NCBI GenBank assembly: GCA_905221605.1
Contig: CAJNDS010002300.1
Location: 483,441 to 510,783, forward strand
Length of the DNA: 27,343 nucleotides
Origin: Symbiodinium natans
Lineage: Eukaryota; Sar; Dinophyceae; Suessiales; Symbiodiniaceae
Direction: 5' to 3'
Made by a program: the position numbers and the translations under genes. The notes under the pieces were generated by a model. It had not been told where the DNA came from. It did not search any database and was given only the letters and a program-made list of their open reading frames with translations. Of this stretch, positions 14,652 to 23,738 are shown piece after piece; within the stretch, counting starts at the first letter, position 1, and every line of letters begins with the position of its first letter.

Positions 14652-15475
14652 TTTAAACGGTGTGGCTCGGGTGCCCTGGTCCTCTGGCCCTGGTCGTCCT
14701 GTGGTCCATTTCTGAAGCCGTGCAAAGCTTGTTTCAAAGCACATCCATCGAAACCTCTTCAAAGCCCCAAGCCCTTGCTGATCAGGCCGTGCCTATTGTG
14801 CGGGCATTGTGTTTGCAAATAGGCATTTTCAGCCGTGCAAGCTTCCTTCAAACACTGTACGAATCCATTCCAAACCCATCGTGCGAGCATTCTGTTGCAC
14901 ATGGTTGTGACTCCCCAAGCCCCCCCTCCTTTTGTGAGCCGTGCACCATTACCATCCTTTCCAAATCCATGGTCCGAGCGTTGTGTTTGCAAATGGTGGG
15001 GGCTGTGCCCCCCCCCCCCAACCCCCCGACAAAGCTTCCATTCCGCTTGCTTTGTCCCGTGCTGGCGTTTACAGCATGCGCAGCTTCTGAAAACTCACAC
15101 AGAACATGCCGCTTCTTACAGTCTCTGCAGCGTCTGAAAACTCAGCAATGCTGCGATGTACCGTATGTTTACTTTAATTACTTGCAGCCTCTGCAAAGTC
15201 AGAAATGCTGCTATTTGCCGTATTTGCAGTCTCTAAAATCGCAGAAATGCTGCTATTTACTATATTTGCAGCCTCTGAAAATGCAGAAATGCTGCTATTC
15301 ACAGTATTTGAAGCCTCTGACAATGCAGAAATGCTGTTATTTACAGTATTTGCAGCGTCTGACAGCGCAGAAATGCGGCCTCTGGAAACGCAGAAATGCT
15401 GCTAGTTGCAGTATGTGCTGCCTCTGGAAAAATGCCACACCTTTTAAAACAAACAGGCCCGAGCCACACCTTAAA
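14652..15475. mobile_element. TIR-bounded 0.8-kb segment with internal minisatellite
   Basis: Ends TTTAAACGGTGTGGCTCGGG and CCCGAGCCACACCTTAAA are inverted repeats of about 18 bp. Inside are repeats of GTG(C/T)GxGCxTTGTGTTTGC and the 42-bp tandem array. A 284-codon frame crosses it, but adjacent frames are also open and no transposase motif is seen. Probably a non-autonomous DNA element within an intron. Confidence 0.55.
15121..15420 (+). repeat. 42-bp minisatellite
   Basis: Four near-exact 42-bp units (core GCAGAAATGCTGCTATTTAC) between partial copies. The period is a multiple of three, so all frames stay open. The peptide in one frame repeats QKCCYLxYLQxL. Each unit ends in a TTTGCAG, resembling a reiterated splice acceptor. 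Confidence 0.9.
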
Positions 15476-15754
15476 CAACAAAACTTCCGGCGGCTTCGAA
15501 CGTGTAAGATTTAGGGTTTTTCGGAACGAGATCGAAATCTGTTGAGGGTGCACAGTCTCTCAAATTTTGGAGGAATCCTACGGTCCTACACCCCAAACAC
15601 CGGAATGACTGACGGCAAGGACCTCGTGCCCCAAAAGCCCCAGACTCTTCAGCCCGGAGCCATCATCTATCGGCCTACGTGCACGGCCCTAAGCAGCAAA
15701 TCCTACCAAGGAAGCCTCTAAAACAACCGAACCAAACCCTGAAGCTTCAAGGTT

Positions 15755-15828
15755 GGGTTTAGGGTTTAGGGTTTAGCGTTTAGGGTTTAGGGTTTAGGGT
15801 TTAGGGTTTAGGGTTTACGGTTTAGGGA
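15755..15828 (+). repeat. TTTAGGG array
   Basis: About ten units, two mutated (TTTAGCG, TTTACGG). The 15513-15722 stretch before it is an open frame ending ..LSSKSYQGSL-stop with no ATG near its start. Unassigned. Confidence 0.9.
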
Positions 15829-15911
15829 GTCTTTCAAATTCGGAGGGCTGGAAAATCCCCTGAACTCAGGCCCTCGGATCTTAAGCCCTGAAAACCCCAT
15901 GCAGCTCCAAC

Positions 15912-16021
15912 CTAAAATGGGTATTTCCCAAGATAGGGGTACCCCTTGTATCCCCAAAATAGAATAGGATCCCCTTTAAAGGGACCCCCCAAAAAGGGTA
16001 CCCCCTATTTTCGGAAACCCC
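15912..16021. repeat. Dispersed GGACCCC-type repeat, palindromic copy
   Basis: AGATAGGGGTACCCCTTGTA near the left and GGGTACCCCCTATTTTCGG near the right are roughly inverted, with GGATCCCC and GGGACCCCCC between. This copy best shows the inverted-repeat ends of the family. Confidence 0.65.
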
Positions 16022-16189
16022 AAGATGAAAGAAGCCCAGGAGACAATCGCGAACAAGAAGGGCCTGCTACCATCGGAGGGCACTGGCATCGGGGAGGCAG
16101 GGGGCAATTAGGATTGTATACGGCTGTACAATGGGCTGTAGGGTTTATGGAGCCAAAAGTTTACGCCTTTTGTCTGGGGCTGTTGAGGG

Positions 16190-16375
16190 AACCCTAAACC
16201 CTAAACCCTAAACCCTAAACCCTAAACCCTAAACCCTAAACTTCCGGGAGTGCCGGGAATCCGTCGATGGAAGTTTCATGCCAGGGGCGTCAGGGTTTGG
16301 CATTGCAGGGTCAACGCACACTCCTGAGACAGAACCCACGTTGGACCTAAACCCTAAACCCTAAACCCTAAACCC
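16190..16375 (-). repeat. CCCTAAA arrays (16190-16240 and 16348-16375)
   Basis: Seven and four units separated by 107 nt of unique sequence. 16376-16735 is A/T-rich and shows nothing codable. Confidence 0.9.
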
Positions 16376-16735
16376 TGTGTTAGAGCACTTGCCACCATTC
16401 TCGGGAGCTGGCGCCGGTGATCGGGGGGGTTGCGTTGGTTGCTTTGGATGATTGACTCCTATACCCCCCTTGGGAATTATTTTTTGATTTTTGTGTATAT
16501 AAATCCCAAAAGGGTATCGAAAATAAATAAATATAAATATACATATATATATGTATACAGACATATGTTAAATTCTATTTTATTAAGGTTTATGAAGGTT
16601 CTAAGGGGAGTATAGACTCGGAGCACGTGCGAGATGGAAGTGTTGGAATGGGAGGGTTGGTGTTACCTTGTGAAGCCCTTCTAGCCACCCTTGCTGCCCT
16701 TTTCAGGGTTGAGGGTTCAGAGCCGAATTTCCTGC

Positions 16736-17106
<371 letters not shown>

Positions 17107-17943
17107 GCTTGTAGGAATGTGGACCTCATGTTTCAAGCATTCCCCGAACATGTCGCTTGCGGTGACACGCGGATTCGGACTTGTGCCGTCTGTGGACAAG
17201 CCGGAGCGTGTGATAGTTCAAAGTTCCAGATTGTGAGGCTAGGGGTCTGAGGTTAAAGGAGTGTAGGCCCGGGGGTTGTGGATTCGAGGGTTTCGGGGGA
17301 TTGGGGCCTTGGCTTTTGTTGGGGAAACTTCCCCATGATCGCCGTGCTCGCCAGGGCCAGTAGACGACGCGAAGGACAGGCCCATGCCCTGCCGAGTTGT
17401 GTGTTTACTTCTTTGTGGTGGTCGGTTCGATGTAACTGCTTTTCTGTCATGTCATGTGAGGTACGCGTTTGAGCCACAACACGGTACTAGTCGATTGTGT
17501 GAGATCGGCTGGCGTCATGGAGAGGTGAGGCCTAAGCATATGGACCTCCCAAGCAAGTAATGCTGGCAAAAGCCCCACACCGTACAAGCAAATCAGGGTG
17601 CGGGTTCGGGCGCATTGTTCTGCACCATGCAACAGATAGTATTTTGAAAAAAACAATGCAAAGCCCAGGTTTTTTTGCAATGCAGGTTTGAGGGACTGAG
17701 AGAAAGCAGCAACTACACAGCAGCACGCGTCTCTGCTCTGCTTTCTACCGGGGCGGCAGTGTTGTTTGGAAAGACCCTGCAAGACAAAACTTGTGAAAGT
17801 CTGGAGCTCCCTTGCAATCATCGTTTGGCTATGTGTGCGCTGGTGACGTGGGTTCGCTGGTAGTACGGACGTCAACCATCGTTCGGGCCATGCATGTGCT
17901 GGTGACGTGGACCGACCGAAACGCAGGGGACACGAATTTCCGG
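17107..17943. other. Unassigned intronic stretch
   Basis: No supported gene. 17113-17235 is open after a TGTAG acceptor-like site in two frames, one reading GFGLVPSVDKPERVIVQSS. Near 17830-17925 a roughly 60-bp unit containing GTGCGCTGGTGACGTGG is duplicated. Confidence 0.5.
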
Positions 17944-17981
17944 CCCTAAACCCTAAACCCTAAACCCTAAACCCTAAACCT
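17944..17981 (-). repeat. CCCTAAA array before acceptor
   Basis: Five units, 59 nt before the 18041 acceptor. Opposes the array at 14492 if the whole 3.5 kb is one intron. Confidence 0.9.
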
Positions 17982-18040
17982 AGGAACGAGAGTACTCCGC
18001 ACATATTCCCAAAGAGCAGCCCAAGAGCCGAGCACTGCAG

Positions 18041-18097
18041 CACCGGTGTTTGCACTTGAGGAACACCAAAGACCTCCACACTGGTTTGGGGTGTGCG
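18041..18097 (+). CDS. Candidate exon between CCCTAAA and TTTAGGG arrays
   Basis: Acceptor GCACTGCAG; donor GCG|GTTTAGGG. All three frames are open. The frame compatible with the phase-1 end of the last ankyrin exon reads APVFALEEHQRPPHWFGVC and ends in phase 1. Another frame reads HRCLHLRNTKDLHTGLGCA. Which is used cannot be decided from sequence alone. Confidence 0.4.
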
Positions 18098-18148
18098 GTT
18101 TAGGGTGTAGGGTTTAGGGTTTAGGGTTTAGGGTTTAGGGTTTAGGGT
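18098..18148 (+). repeat. TTTAGGG array in a 77-nt intron
   Basis: Seven units start at the donor. With the T-tract acceptor at 18174 the array makes up most of a 77-nt candidate intron. Confidence 0.9.
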
Positions 18149-18174
18149 CATCTCGTGGCATTGTTTTTTTTCAG

Positions 18175-18236
18175 ACACAGAGCGGAAACTGGAAGTGTCG
18201 GCGAGCCGCCATGCCTATGGAAACTACCTGAGCATA
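18175..18236 (+). CDS. Candidate exon (TERKLEVSASRHAYGNYLSI)
   Basis: Preceded by one of the best acceptors of the window (TTGTTTTTTTTCAG) and followed by GTAATG. Reads TERKLEVSASRHAYGNYLSI after two bases that make Asp with the trailing G of the 18041 exon. Ends in phase 0. No domain recognised. Confidence 0.45.
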
Positions 18237-18256
18237 GTAATGAGGGGCTGATAAGC

Positions 18257-18364
18257 TACTAATTGCTTAAGAACCCAGAAAAAATAGAAAGTATTCTTCC
18301 TTGTTATGGCTAATATAGGGATTATTGTTTTTTATTCTTTTGGGGTTCTTAAGCAAACAATAGT
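18257..18364. mobile_element. MITE family 3, copy b
   Basis: Inverted ends ACTAATTGCTTAAGAACCC / GGTTCTTAAGCAAACAATAGT and an A/T-rich core are homologous to 9869-9979. Flanks share only AAGC, so the long target duplication of copy a is not retained. Starts about 20 nt after the candidate donor at 18237. Confidence 0.85.
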
Positions 18365-18551
18365 AAGCCGGGCCCATATACAAAAGAAATAAGCTTGCCG
18401 GCATAACCAGGACCTACTATTCTGGAGTGTCCGAGAGGGCTCCCCATGAAGACAAGTCTTCCGGCGTCGTGAGTCCCGACAGGCTCCTTTGACAAGCCCC
18501 AGAGCGGGCAAACAGGGCCCCATGGGACCCAAATCGGCTTCGACTGTTCAG

Positions 18552-18777
18552 GGAGGGTCTTAGTGGCGATGCCTCGCGGTTGTACACCGCACCGTAGCGC
18601 TGAGCATCACCATCGTCCCAAGGTACATCAATGTTTTGTTTTTCTTCTCTCTCTCTGTCTCTTTCTTGCCCGCGGCCTCAGCCCGGGATGCAGCACTCAT
18701 AGGCGCAGCGACATGCCAGGTCACTTTGCAAGCAGCACGTGCACGGGACTGTGGGAGCACGATTTCGGACACTAAAG
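18552..18777 (+). other. Two exon-like segments with conflicting phase
   Basis: 18552-18622 (RVLVAMPRGCTPHRSAEHHHRPK; borders TTCAG and AAG|GTACAT) and 18682-18777 (RDAALIGAATCQVTLQ..; long CT-rich tract before CCTCAG, donor AAAG|GTTAGT) both have good borders but cannot be joined to each other in the same frame. At least one is false or belongs to another transcript. Confidence 0.3.
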
Positions 18778-18936
18778 GTTAGTTACAGAACGGGCTGAGA
18801 TTTGTTCTTGGTTTTTGCGGGGGATTTTGTGTTTTCTCGGTTCCTGGGCAAATCCTTCCAAAGGACCACGAGGCCGAATGAGTTCGGCCTGCCGCACTTT
18901 CACGAAGTGCGGAGTATGCACAGGGCTGTGGCGAGA

Positions 18937-18978
18937 ACCCTAAACCCTAAACCCTAAACCCCAAGCCCTAAACCCTAA
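18937..18978 (-). repeat. CCCTAAA array
   Basis: Five to six units, one CCCAAGC variant. Flanked by 18865-18936 (TTRPNEFGLPHFHEVRSMHR) and 18994-19089 (LGKRAPRRAKMRTTPGKLHE..), both open and exon-like but unassigned. Confidence 0.9.
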
Positions 18979-19129
18979 AAAACGTGCAGAACTGGGCAAA
19001 AGAGCCCCACGTCGAGCCAAGATGCGCACCACGCCGGGCAAGCTGCACGAACCACCCCCCGCGCGCACGGCCGCACGCCACGCGACGTCACCGTAACATC
19101 GGCGAGGGACGAGGGGGAGGTTCAAGGGT

Positions 19130-19845
19130 GGTTTTTAACCCATGGTTCCCCAATAACTAATACCGCCCACTACTCCCTGAGGCGTGTTCCCTAGGTCCTC
19201 CCTTAAGGACCCTACAATTTTAGGGTTTAGCAACTCTCAATTCTCAAATGCACGAGTCGTTGAACTTCGTAGAGAACAAATAGCAGAACAGAATATGAAC
19301 TTAAATGCAAAACATTTGGAAATCTTGTGACAAGTGGCACCATGCTGCGTTGGGATGAAACCCTTCAGCTCGGATGCGAGGAGCTTCGCTTGTGGATCCA
19401 AACCTGTTTCACGGCAAGACGTTTCACCCGTTCTTATTCAGCTCATGCAGTGTGAGGATACAGGGTTTTTCAGTTGAGAGCTTCAGGAAGTGTTCATCTT
19501 CAGACCAACGTCGGGACTACGTTGTGGAGACGGAGGTTGGGGTAGGCAACGCTTGGATGATTTATGCCTGGCAGCTAGAATCGGCAAGGGCGCTCGCAAG
19601 TAAGGAATTCGCAATTCGCATGCGTCGCTTCGAGGCAAGATTTCCACAGTCAGATACTTTAGGAAGACATGTTAGCCGCAGTTCACATGCCTCAAAGCGA
19701 CTGCACCACCGATGCAGACAGTAGATTGAGTTCCAGTAGGTGGAAGGTGCCCCAAAAAATTGGGGTGTTGAAGGCATTTTTCTTCAACTACGACGAAGTT
19801 CTTGACTTGGCACACGTACCCCACAATCATCCCTAAACGGCCCAG
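19130..19845. other. Unassigned stretch with one 116-codon frame
   Basis: The frame 19374-19724 has no recognised motif and no clear splice borders. Probably intronic. Confidence 0.4.
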
Positions 19846-19954
19846 ATTCCCAACCCGATCCCGAATGTGGCCCTCAAGCCGAACCCAGCAAGCTTGCAGA
19901 TCTTGCAGAAAATGGAGTGCTTGCCCGAGCTTCTGGCACTGCATATATGGTTCC
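19846..19954 (+). CDS. Candidate exon (IPNPIPNVALKPNPASLQ..)
   Basis: Acceptor ACGGCCCAG. Reads IPNPIPNVALKPNPASLQIL then QKMECLPELLALHIWF. Several GT donors lie within 10 nt (19955-19966), so the end is uncertain. It starts in phase 0 and could follow the 18175-18236 exon. Protein-like in one frame only, unrecognised. Confidence 0.45.
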
Positions 19955-20033
19955 GTGTCGCCGTGTCAGCAGTCCCCCCTCCACGCCCTCCCCTCCACCC
20001 CCCCTCCCACTGAAACCCTCACGCAAGGCTAGA

Positions 20034-20103
20034 AAACCCTAAACCCTAAACCCTACACCCTACACCCTACACCCTAAACCCTAAACCCTAAACCCTAAAC
20101 CCA
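20034..20103 (-). repeat. CCCTAAA array with internal CCCTACA run
   Basis: Three consecutive CCCTACA units embedded in CCCTAAA units, a homogenised local variant. Further imperfect arrays follow at 20275-20330 and 20460-20519, both also with CCCTACA or CCCCAAA. Confidence 0.9.
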
Positions 20104-20274
20104 AAGCGTCTATGCATCCTCGGCCCTCAGATCGGCCCAATCTCCCAAAGACTCTCGAGTTTTCAGGGCCGGCCCTGAGAAGTGCGCGGTTTGTCACTCG
20201 AGGAAACCACTTGAAGCCTCTTGAAGCCTCTTAGGTCTTGAAGGGCTTGTGAGCAACAGCTTGTAGACAGCTTC

Positions 20275-20519
20275 CCTAAACCCTAAACCCTAAACCCCAA
20301 ACCCTACACCCTAAATCCTAAACCTTAAACTTGTTGTTTAAGATTTTACCGGCCTCCAGGCAAGGAGGGTCAGGGCGACAAGCGCATACTGCAGCATGGT
20401 CGAAACTCTCACGGCGCCGCATAAATGTCAACAGAGAAGTACCGAAACCAACCCCCCGCCTAAACCCTAAACCCTACACCCCAAACCCTAAACCCTGAAC
20501 CCTAAACTCAAAACCCTAA
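20275..20519 (-). repeat. Two imperfect CCCTAAA arrays (20275-20330, 20460-20519)
   Basis: Between them a 38-nt segment (20361-20398, KEGQGDKRILQH between CTCCAG and G|GTCGAA) looks exon-like but is unassigned. Confidence 0.8.
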
Positions 20520-21978
20520 TTTTTGCTCCGGCTTTCCAAGGGTGACACTGTTAGCTCTGGGCGTAGCTCCTCCGCAGGTTTCTGATGCGCATCCACCGTG
20601 AGTCTGCGGCCCCTGGAGGCGGCACAGTCCAAAAACCGGGCAGTCGGTCATGTTTCCCTTTTTTATGGTTGGGGTTCCCTTTATAATCACCTTAAAAGCA
20701 AAAAGGGTTCCCTTTTTGGTCCTAGGTTACTAGAGTCTGTATCTCGAGATTGAGATGTGCTGGGCTTCGGAGGGTTTGAAACTGGGTTTAGGGTTTAGGC
20801 TTTAGGGTTGGTGGTCTTTCAAAATTTTTTAACCGCAGACCTTCAGGACCCTCAGACGAAATTCTGTGATTCACGACTTATGTTCGACTGTTGACATGTG
20901 CATCCTAGCAGGCTACAACTTTCCAGTGAGCAGCATGGCTCAGCATGAGCAGATGCTGCTACTCACCCCGCCCTTGTCTGAACTTGGGCTTCCGATTCGC
21001 CCATGAGCAGGGCTTTTGAGACCCCCTAAACCCTAAACCCTAAACCCTAAACCCTAAACCCCTCTGCTCTACGAAGGATTGGTGAGTAAGAGTCCTTGGA
21101 AAGTCAAGATGGTCGGCTGGCCCTGGAAGCGGTCGACCTCTTAAACCAACAAAAGAGGGAAAATGGGAAGGTGCTGTGTTCGACCTTAACCATAAGGTCA
21201 TCAGGGTTTGGGCTTTGTGTTGTCTGCGTTAAGGCTTTGTTCCCAGCATTTGGGTCTCAGCTTCTAAAGAAAGAGGATCCAGATGAACATGTGCAAAGCA
21301 ACAAGACGGAAACATCCGAAATTACCGCGTATGCAGTATTTGAAGATCAGAAAATGCATCGGCCGGGCAAGTCCGACAACGTCCGCAAATGGCCGCTTAT
21401 GAAGCGGCCAAACCCCAAACTAGACACAGACCCAAAATGAGCGAATAATCCGGAAAGTTCACGCGGAATTGAATAGCACGAGTTTGAGGTTTCAGGCTGT
21501 GCAGGTGTTGGGCTCCAGGCAAGCAGGTCTGAATTCCCAACAGGACATGTTGAAATTTCAGTTTGTAAATAAGACAAGGGGTCCCGGCCAAAAATGCCAA
21601 GCCCGGTCAAATCTCGAACAAGCGAAAAACACATTTGGAAATGACTGAAGATGATCAGCTCCGCATGTAGATGACACGTGTGTCCAGCGGTCGCAGTTTC
21701 ATGTTGACTGCTTCGTCTCCCTACCCTTCCTTCACAAAATAGCTTCTCCATTTTCTGGAGCGTTGTCTGTCATAGTAGGAATGTGGGGGTTCCGAATTCA
21801 GGGGGCACCTTACTGGGGTCCTTATTACAGGGGAATCCTACTCTTTGGCGGGGTCCCCTTATTTTTGTACTAAACCCTAAACCCTAAAGCCTAACCCCGA
21901 AACCCTGAACCCCGAACCCTAAACCCTAAACCCCCCATGTATGTGTTTAAATGCGTCACTCTGCGTCGCACCGGGCAG
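20520..21978. other. Unassigned stretch, probably intronic or 5' part of gene 2
   Basis: Contains a short TTTAGGG array (20784-20810), a CCCTAAA array (21025-21062) and several exon-like segments: GTTTCTGATGCG.. with a GTGAGT donor (20577-20596), MAQHEQMLLLTPPLSELGLP to a stop (20936-21004), and ESQDGRLALEAVDLLNQQKR (about 21099-21168). None could be tied to a gene by phase or family. Confidence 0.4.
21783..21937. repeat. Dispersed GGACCCC-type repeat fused to a CCCTAAA array
   Basis: GGGGGCACCTTACTGGGGTC, GGAATCCTACTCTTTGG and GGTCCCCTTATTTTTG match 8505-8615. It continues directly into imperfect CCCTAAA/CCCCGAA units (21870-21937). Confidence 0.7.
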
Positions 21979-22019
21979 GCTCCAAGATCTTGCCGAACTT
22001 TTTCTGCAAGCAGCCGCTG
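21979..22019 (+). CDS. Weak candidate exon (SKILPNFFCKQPL)
   Basis: Borders CCGGGCAG and CTG|GTAGCA. Reads SKILPNFFCKQPL. It ends in phase 0 and so does not join the 22328 exon directly. Could be an upstream acyltransferase exon or chance. Confidence 0.25.
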
Positions 22020-22049
22020 GTAGCACCTCACTGAGATCCCAGAAGTGAT

Positions 22050-22290
22050 TAGAGTTTAGGGGTTTGGGGGTTTAGGGGTTTAGAGGTTTGGGGGTTTAGG
22101 GGTTTAGGGGTTTTAGGGGTTCTAGGGGTTTTAGGGGCTTTAGGGGTTTTAGGGGTTTTTGGGGTTTTTGGGGTTTTTGGGGTTTTTGGGGTTTTAGGGG
22201 TTTTAGGGGTTTCAGGGGTTTTAGGGGTTTTAGGGGTTTAGGTGTTTTAGGGGTTCTAGGGGTTCTAGGGGTTTTAGGGGTTTACAGGTT
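22050..22290 (+). repeat. Degenerate TTTTAGGGG array
   Basis: About 28 units moving from TTTAGGGG to TTTTAGGGG and TTTTTGGGG, independently repeating the unit lengthening seen at 12201-12695. Confidence 0.95.
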
Positions 22291-22327
22291 TAGGGCCCGA
22301 GGTTTGCAGGTGAGGATGGAGGTGCAG

Positions 22328-22398
22328 AGATTCAATTCAGATTCGGATACTGTATCCTCAACATCACCATGGAAACACGAAAGCTTGACAAGAACCTT
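22328..22398 (+). CDS. Acyltransferase-3-like protein, exon (FRFGYCILNITM..)
   Basis: Acceptor GAGGTGCAG; donor CTT|GTAGGG. Reads IQFRFGYCILNITM then ETRKLDKNL, phase 0 at the end, running straight into FLGGISFPIF of the next exon. A membrane segment followed by a short loop before the conserved FLG-ISFPI-fxxH stretch is the arrangement expected near the C-terminus of acyltransferase-3 family membrane proteins, which transfer acyl groups to sugars or lipids. The substrate cannot be inferred. Starts with two bases, so an upstream exon must exist. Confidence 0.6.
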
Positions 22399-22490
22399 GT
22401 AGGGCATGTGAACGTCACGTTACGTTGATGGTTTCGCTGGGCCTTGAATGCATGACAACGACAGTCCTTGACTTGACAGCCTGGGATCTC

Positions 22491-22515
22491 CCTAAACCCT
22501 AAATCCTAAACCCTC
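22491..22515 (-). repeat. Short CCCTAAA array before acceptor
   Basis: Three units, one CCCTAAAT, end 11 nt before the acceptor at 22526. The whole intron is 128 nt. Confidence 0.85.
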
Positions 22516-22526
22516 ATGCTGCTGAG

Positions 22527-22607
22527 TTTCTGGGCGGGATTTCCTTCCCCATCTTTATCGTGCACCAGCCCATCGGCCAGATCTTCTACAAGAAGGCAGC
22601 GAGCGGA
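22527..22607 (+). CDS. Acyltransferase-3-like protein, conserved membrane segment (ISFPIFIVHQPIGQ)
   Basis: Acceptor TGCTGAG; donor GGA|GTGCAA. Reads FLGGISFPIFIVHQPIGQIF then YKKAASG. The FLG-ISFPI-F/Y-xxH-x-P-IGQ-x-FYKK motif is characteristic of the penultimate membrane helix of acyltransferase-3 family proteins in protists (family recall, not a search). The frame stays open past the donor to about 22690. The GT chosen gives a clean phase-0 junction with the last membrane helix at 23678. Confidence 0.75.
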
Positions 22608-22696
22608 GTGCAACACCTGCGCCATGCCGCAGCGAAGCTGCCCGTTCCGAAAACCACATACGCCTGCGCACAAAGCTTTAAAACCGTAAACAACCC

Positions 22697-22806
22697 TAAA
22701 GCCTAAACCCTAAACCCTAAACCCTAAACCCTAAACCCTAAACCCTAAACCCTAAACCCTAAACCCTAAACCCTAAACCCTAAACCCTAAACCCTAAACC
22801 CTAAAC
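22697..22806 (-). repeat. Long CCCTAAA array
   Basis: Fifteen perfect units in the intron 22608-23677. The downstream 22843-22932 stretch (FGHNLARRVASRAAKAHD.. to a stop, after TACCGCAG) is exon-like but skipped by the in-phase join. Confidence 0.95.
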
Positions 22807-23046
22807 CAACCCAGCAGAGCGGAGTGTAAAGGCTGTCGCTACCGCAGTCTTCGGCCACAACCTAGCGAGGCGCGTTGCTTCGAGGGCCGCGAAAGCACAT
22901 GACATGGGTTCAGAGTTGTGGATTGCTTGAAGGCGTGCAGACATATAAGCTAGATTGGAGGCTTCCTGCTGAAGATCTCGGGAGTCTTTTGGGTTTTGGA
23001 AGTCTTAGCGACATTTCTGCTGCTCGCCAGTGTAAGTACTCCGACA

Positions 23047-23083
23047 AGATCTTGGAAATGCAAGTGATCTTGGAAATGCAAGT
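23047..23083 (+). repeat. 18-bp tandem duplication
   Basis: Two exact copies of GATCTTGGAAATGCAAGT (ILEMQV twice in the open frame). Within an intron. Confidence 0.85.
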
Positions 23084-23549
23084 GGAGCTAAGGAAGTTTC
23101 GGCAGACTTTGGCATTCTGATCTTCGATACCTCTCCACCCCTGTTACTTTCTCGATGCCCCCGCTTCAATCGTTCCATTCAGTTTTGTATGAGCCAGACT
23201 TGGGCATCGTAGAGCATAGCGGCCCAGGACAGCTGAATCCCACTGCAGACGTTTTCGGCTTTCCATTGCAGTCGAGGATTTCCAGCACACCCCAACAAAA
23301 CCAGCGGGCCGATCGTTGTCGATGTTTCCTTGACATGCAGAATCTAGAGCGTGGTACTTTGTTTCTGCGATTCCGATTGTTGTCGTATCGTAGTGTGAAA
23401 TGTTTCGCGAGTCTGGCTCTAGTTTACACCCGGACCCAAGCAACACAAATCCGTAGGGCCGAGCTAGTTGCAAACACACAAGGCCTAGTTGCACAAAACA
23501 AGGTTGCTTCTGTTCAAACCTTGGAAGCCTTGCAAAACTCCGTTGTGAG

Positions 23550-23663
23550 ACCCAGGGACTCCAAAACCCCTGAACTAAGGAATGTACCTGAAATCATATT
23601 CGGGTTCCTATGATAGTTTAAAGGATATTCCTTAAGGGGTTGTGGGGTCTCTGGGGACTGCCC
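23550..23663. mobile_element. MITE family 2, diverged copy c
   Basis: Ends GACCCAGGGACTCCAAAACCC and GGGGTTGTGGGGTCTCTGGGG are imperfect inverted repeats, with AAGGAAT/ATTCCTTAA further in. Same plan as 5086 and 5292. Its right end is 14 nt before the acceptor of the 23678 exon. Confidence 0.6.
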
Positions 23664-23677
23664 TGATCAGTCCGCAG

Positions 23678-23738
23678 CCGAACGGCCTACACTGGTTCTT
23701 CGGCGTCTACTGGGCCATCGCGCTCGCGGCTGCTAAGG
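23678..23738 (+). CDS. Acyltransferase-3-like protein, last membrane helix (LHWFFGVYWAIALAAA)
   Basis: Acceptor AGTCCGCAG; donor AAGG|GTGGCA. Reads PNGLHWFFGVYWAIALAAAK plus G. A WFFxVYW-hydrophobic helix following FYKK is the expected final transmembrane segment of the family. Phase-0 junction on the left, phase 1 on the right. Confidence 0.72.

Noticed and set aside
14660-15514. 284-codon plus-strand open frame
   Set aside because: Openness comes from a 42-bp tandem repeat; neighbouring frames are also open and no domain is visible.
22843-22932. Terminal acyltransferase exon reading FGHNLARRVASRAAKAHD to a stop
   Set aside because: It would remove the last membrane helix; the in-phase path through 23678 and 25011 matches the family better.
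23144-23613. Overlapping 152-codon plus and 116-codon minus frames
   Set aside because: Neither shows a motif, and both lie in the intron between two acyltransferase exons that join in phase.
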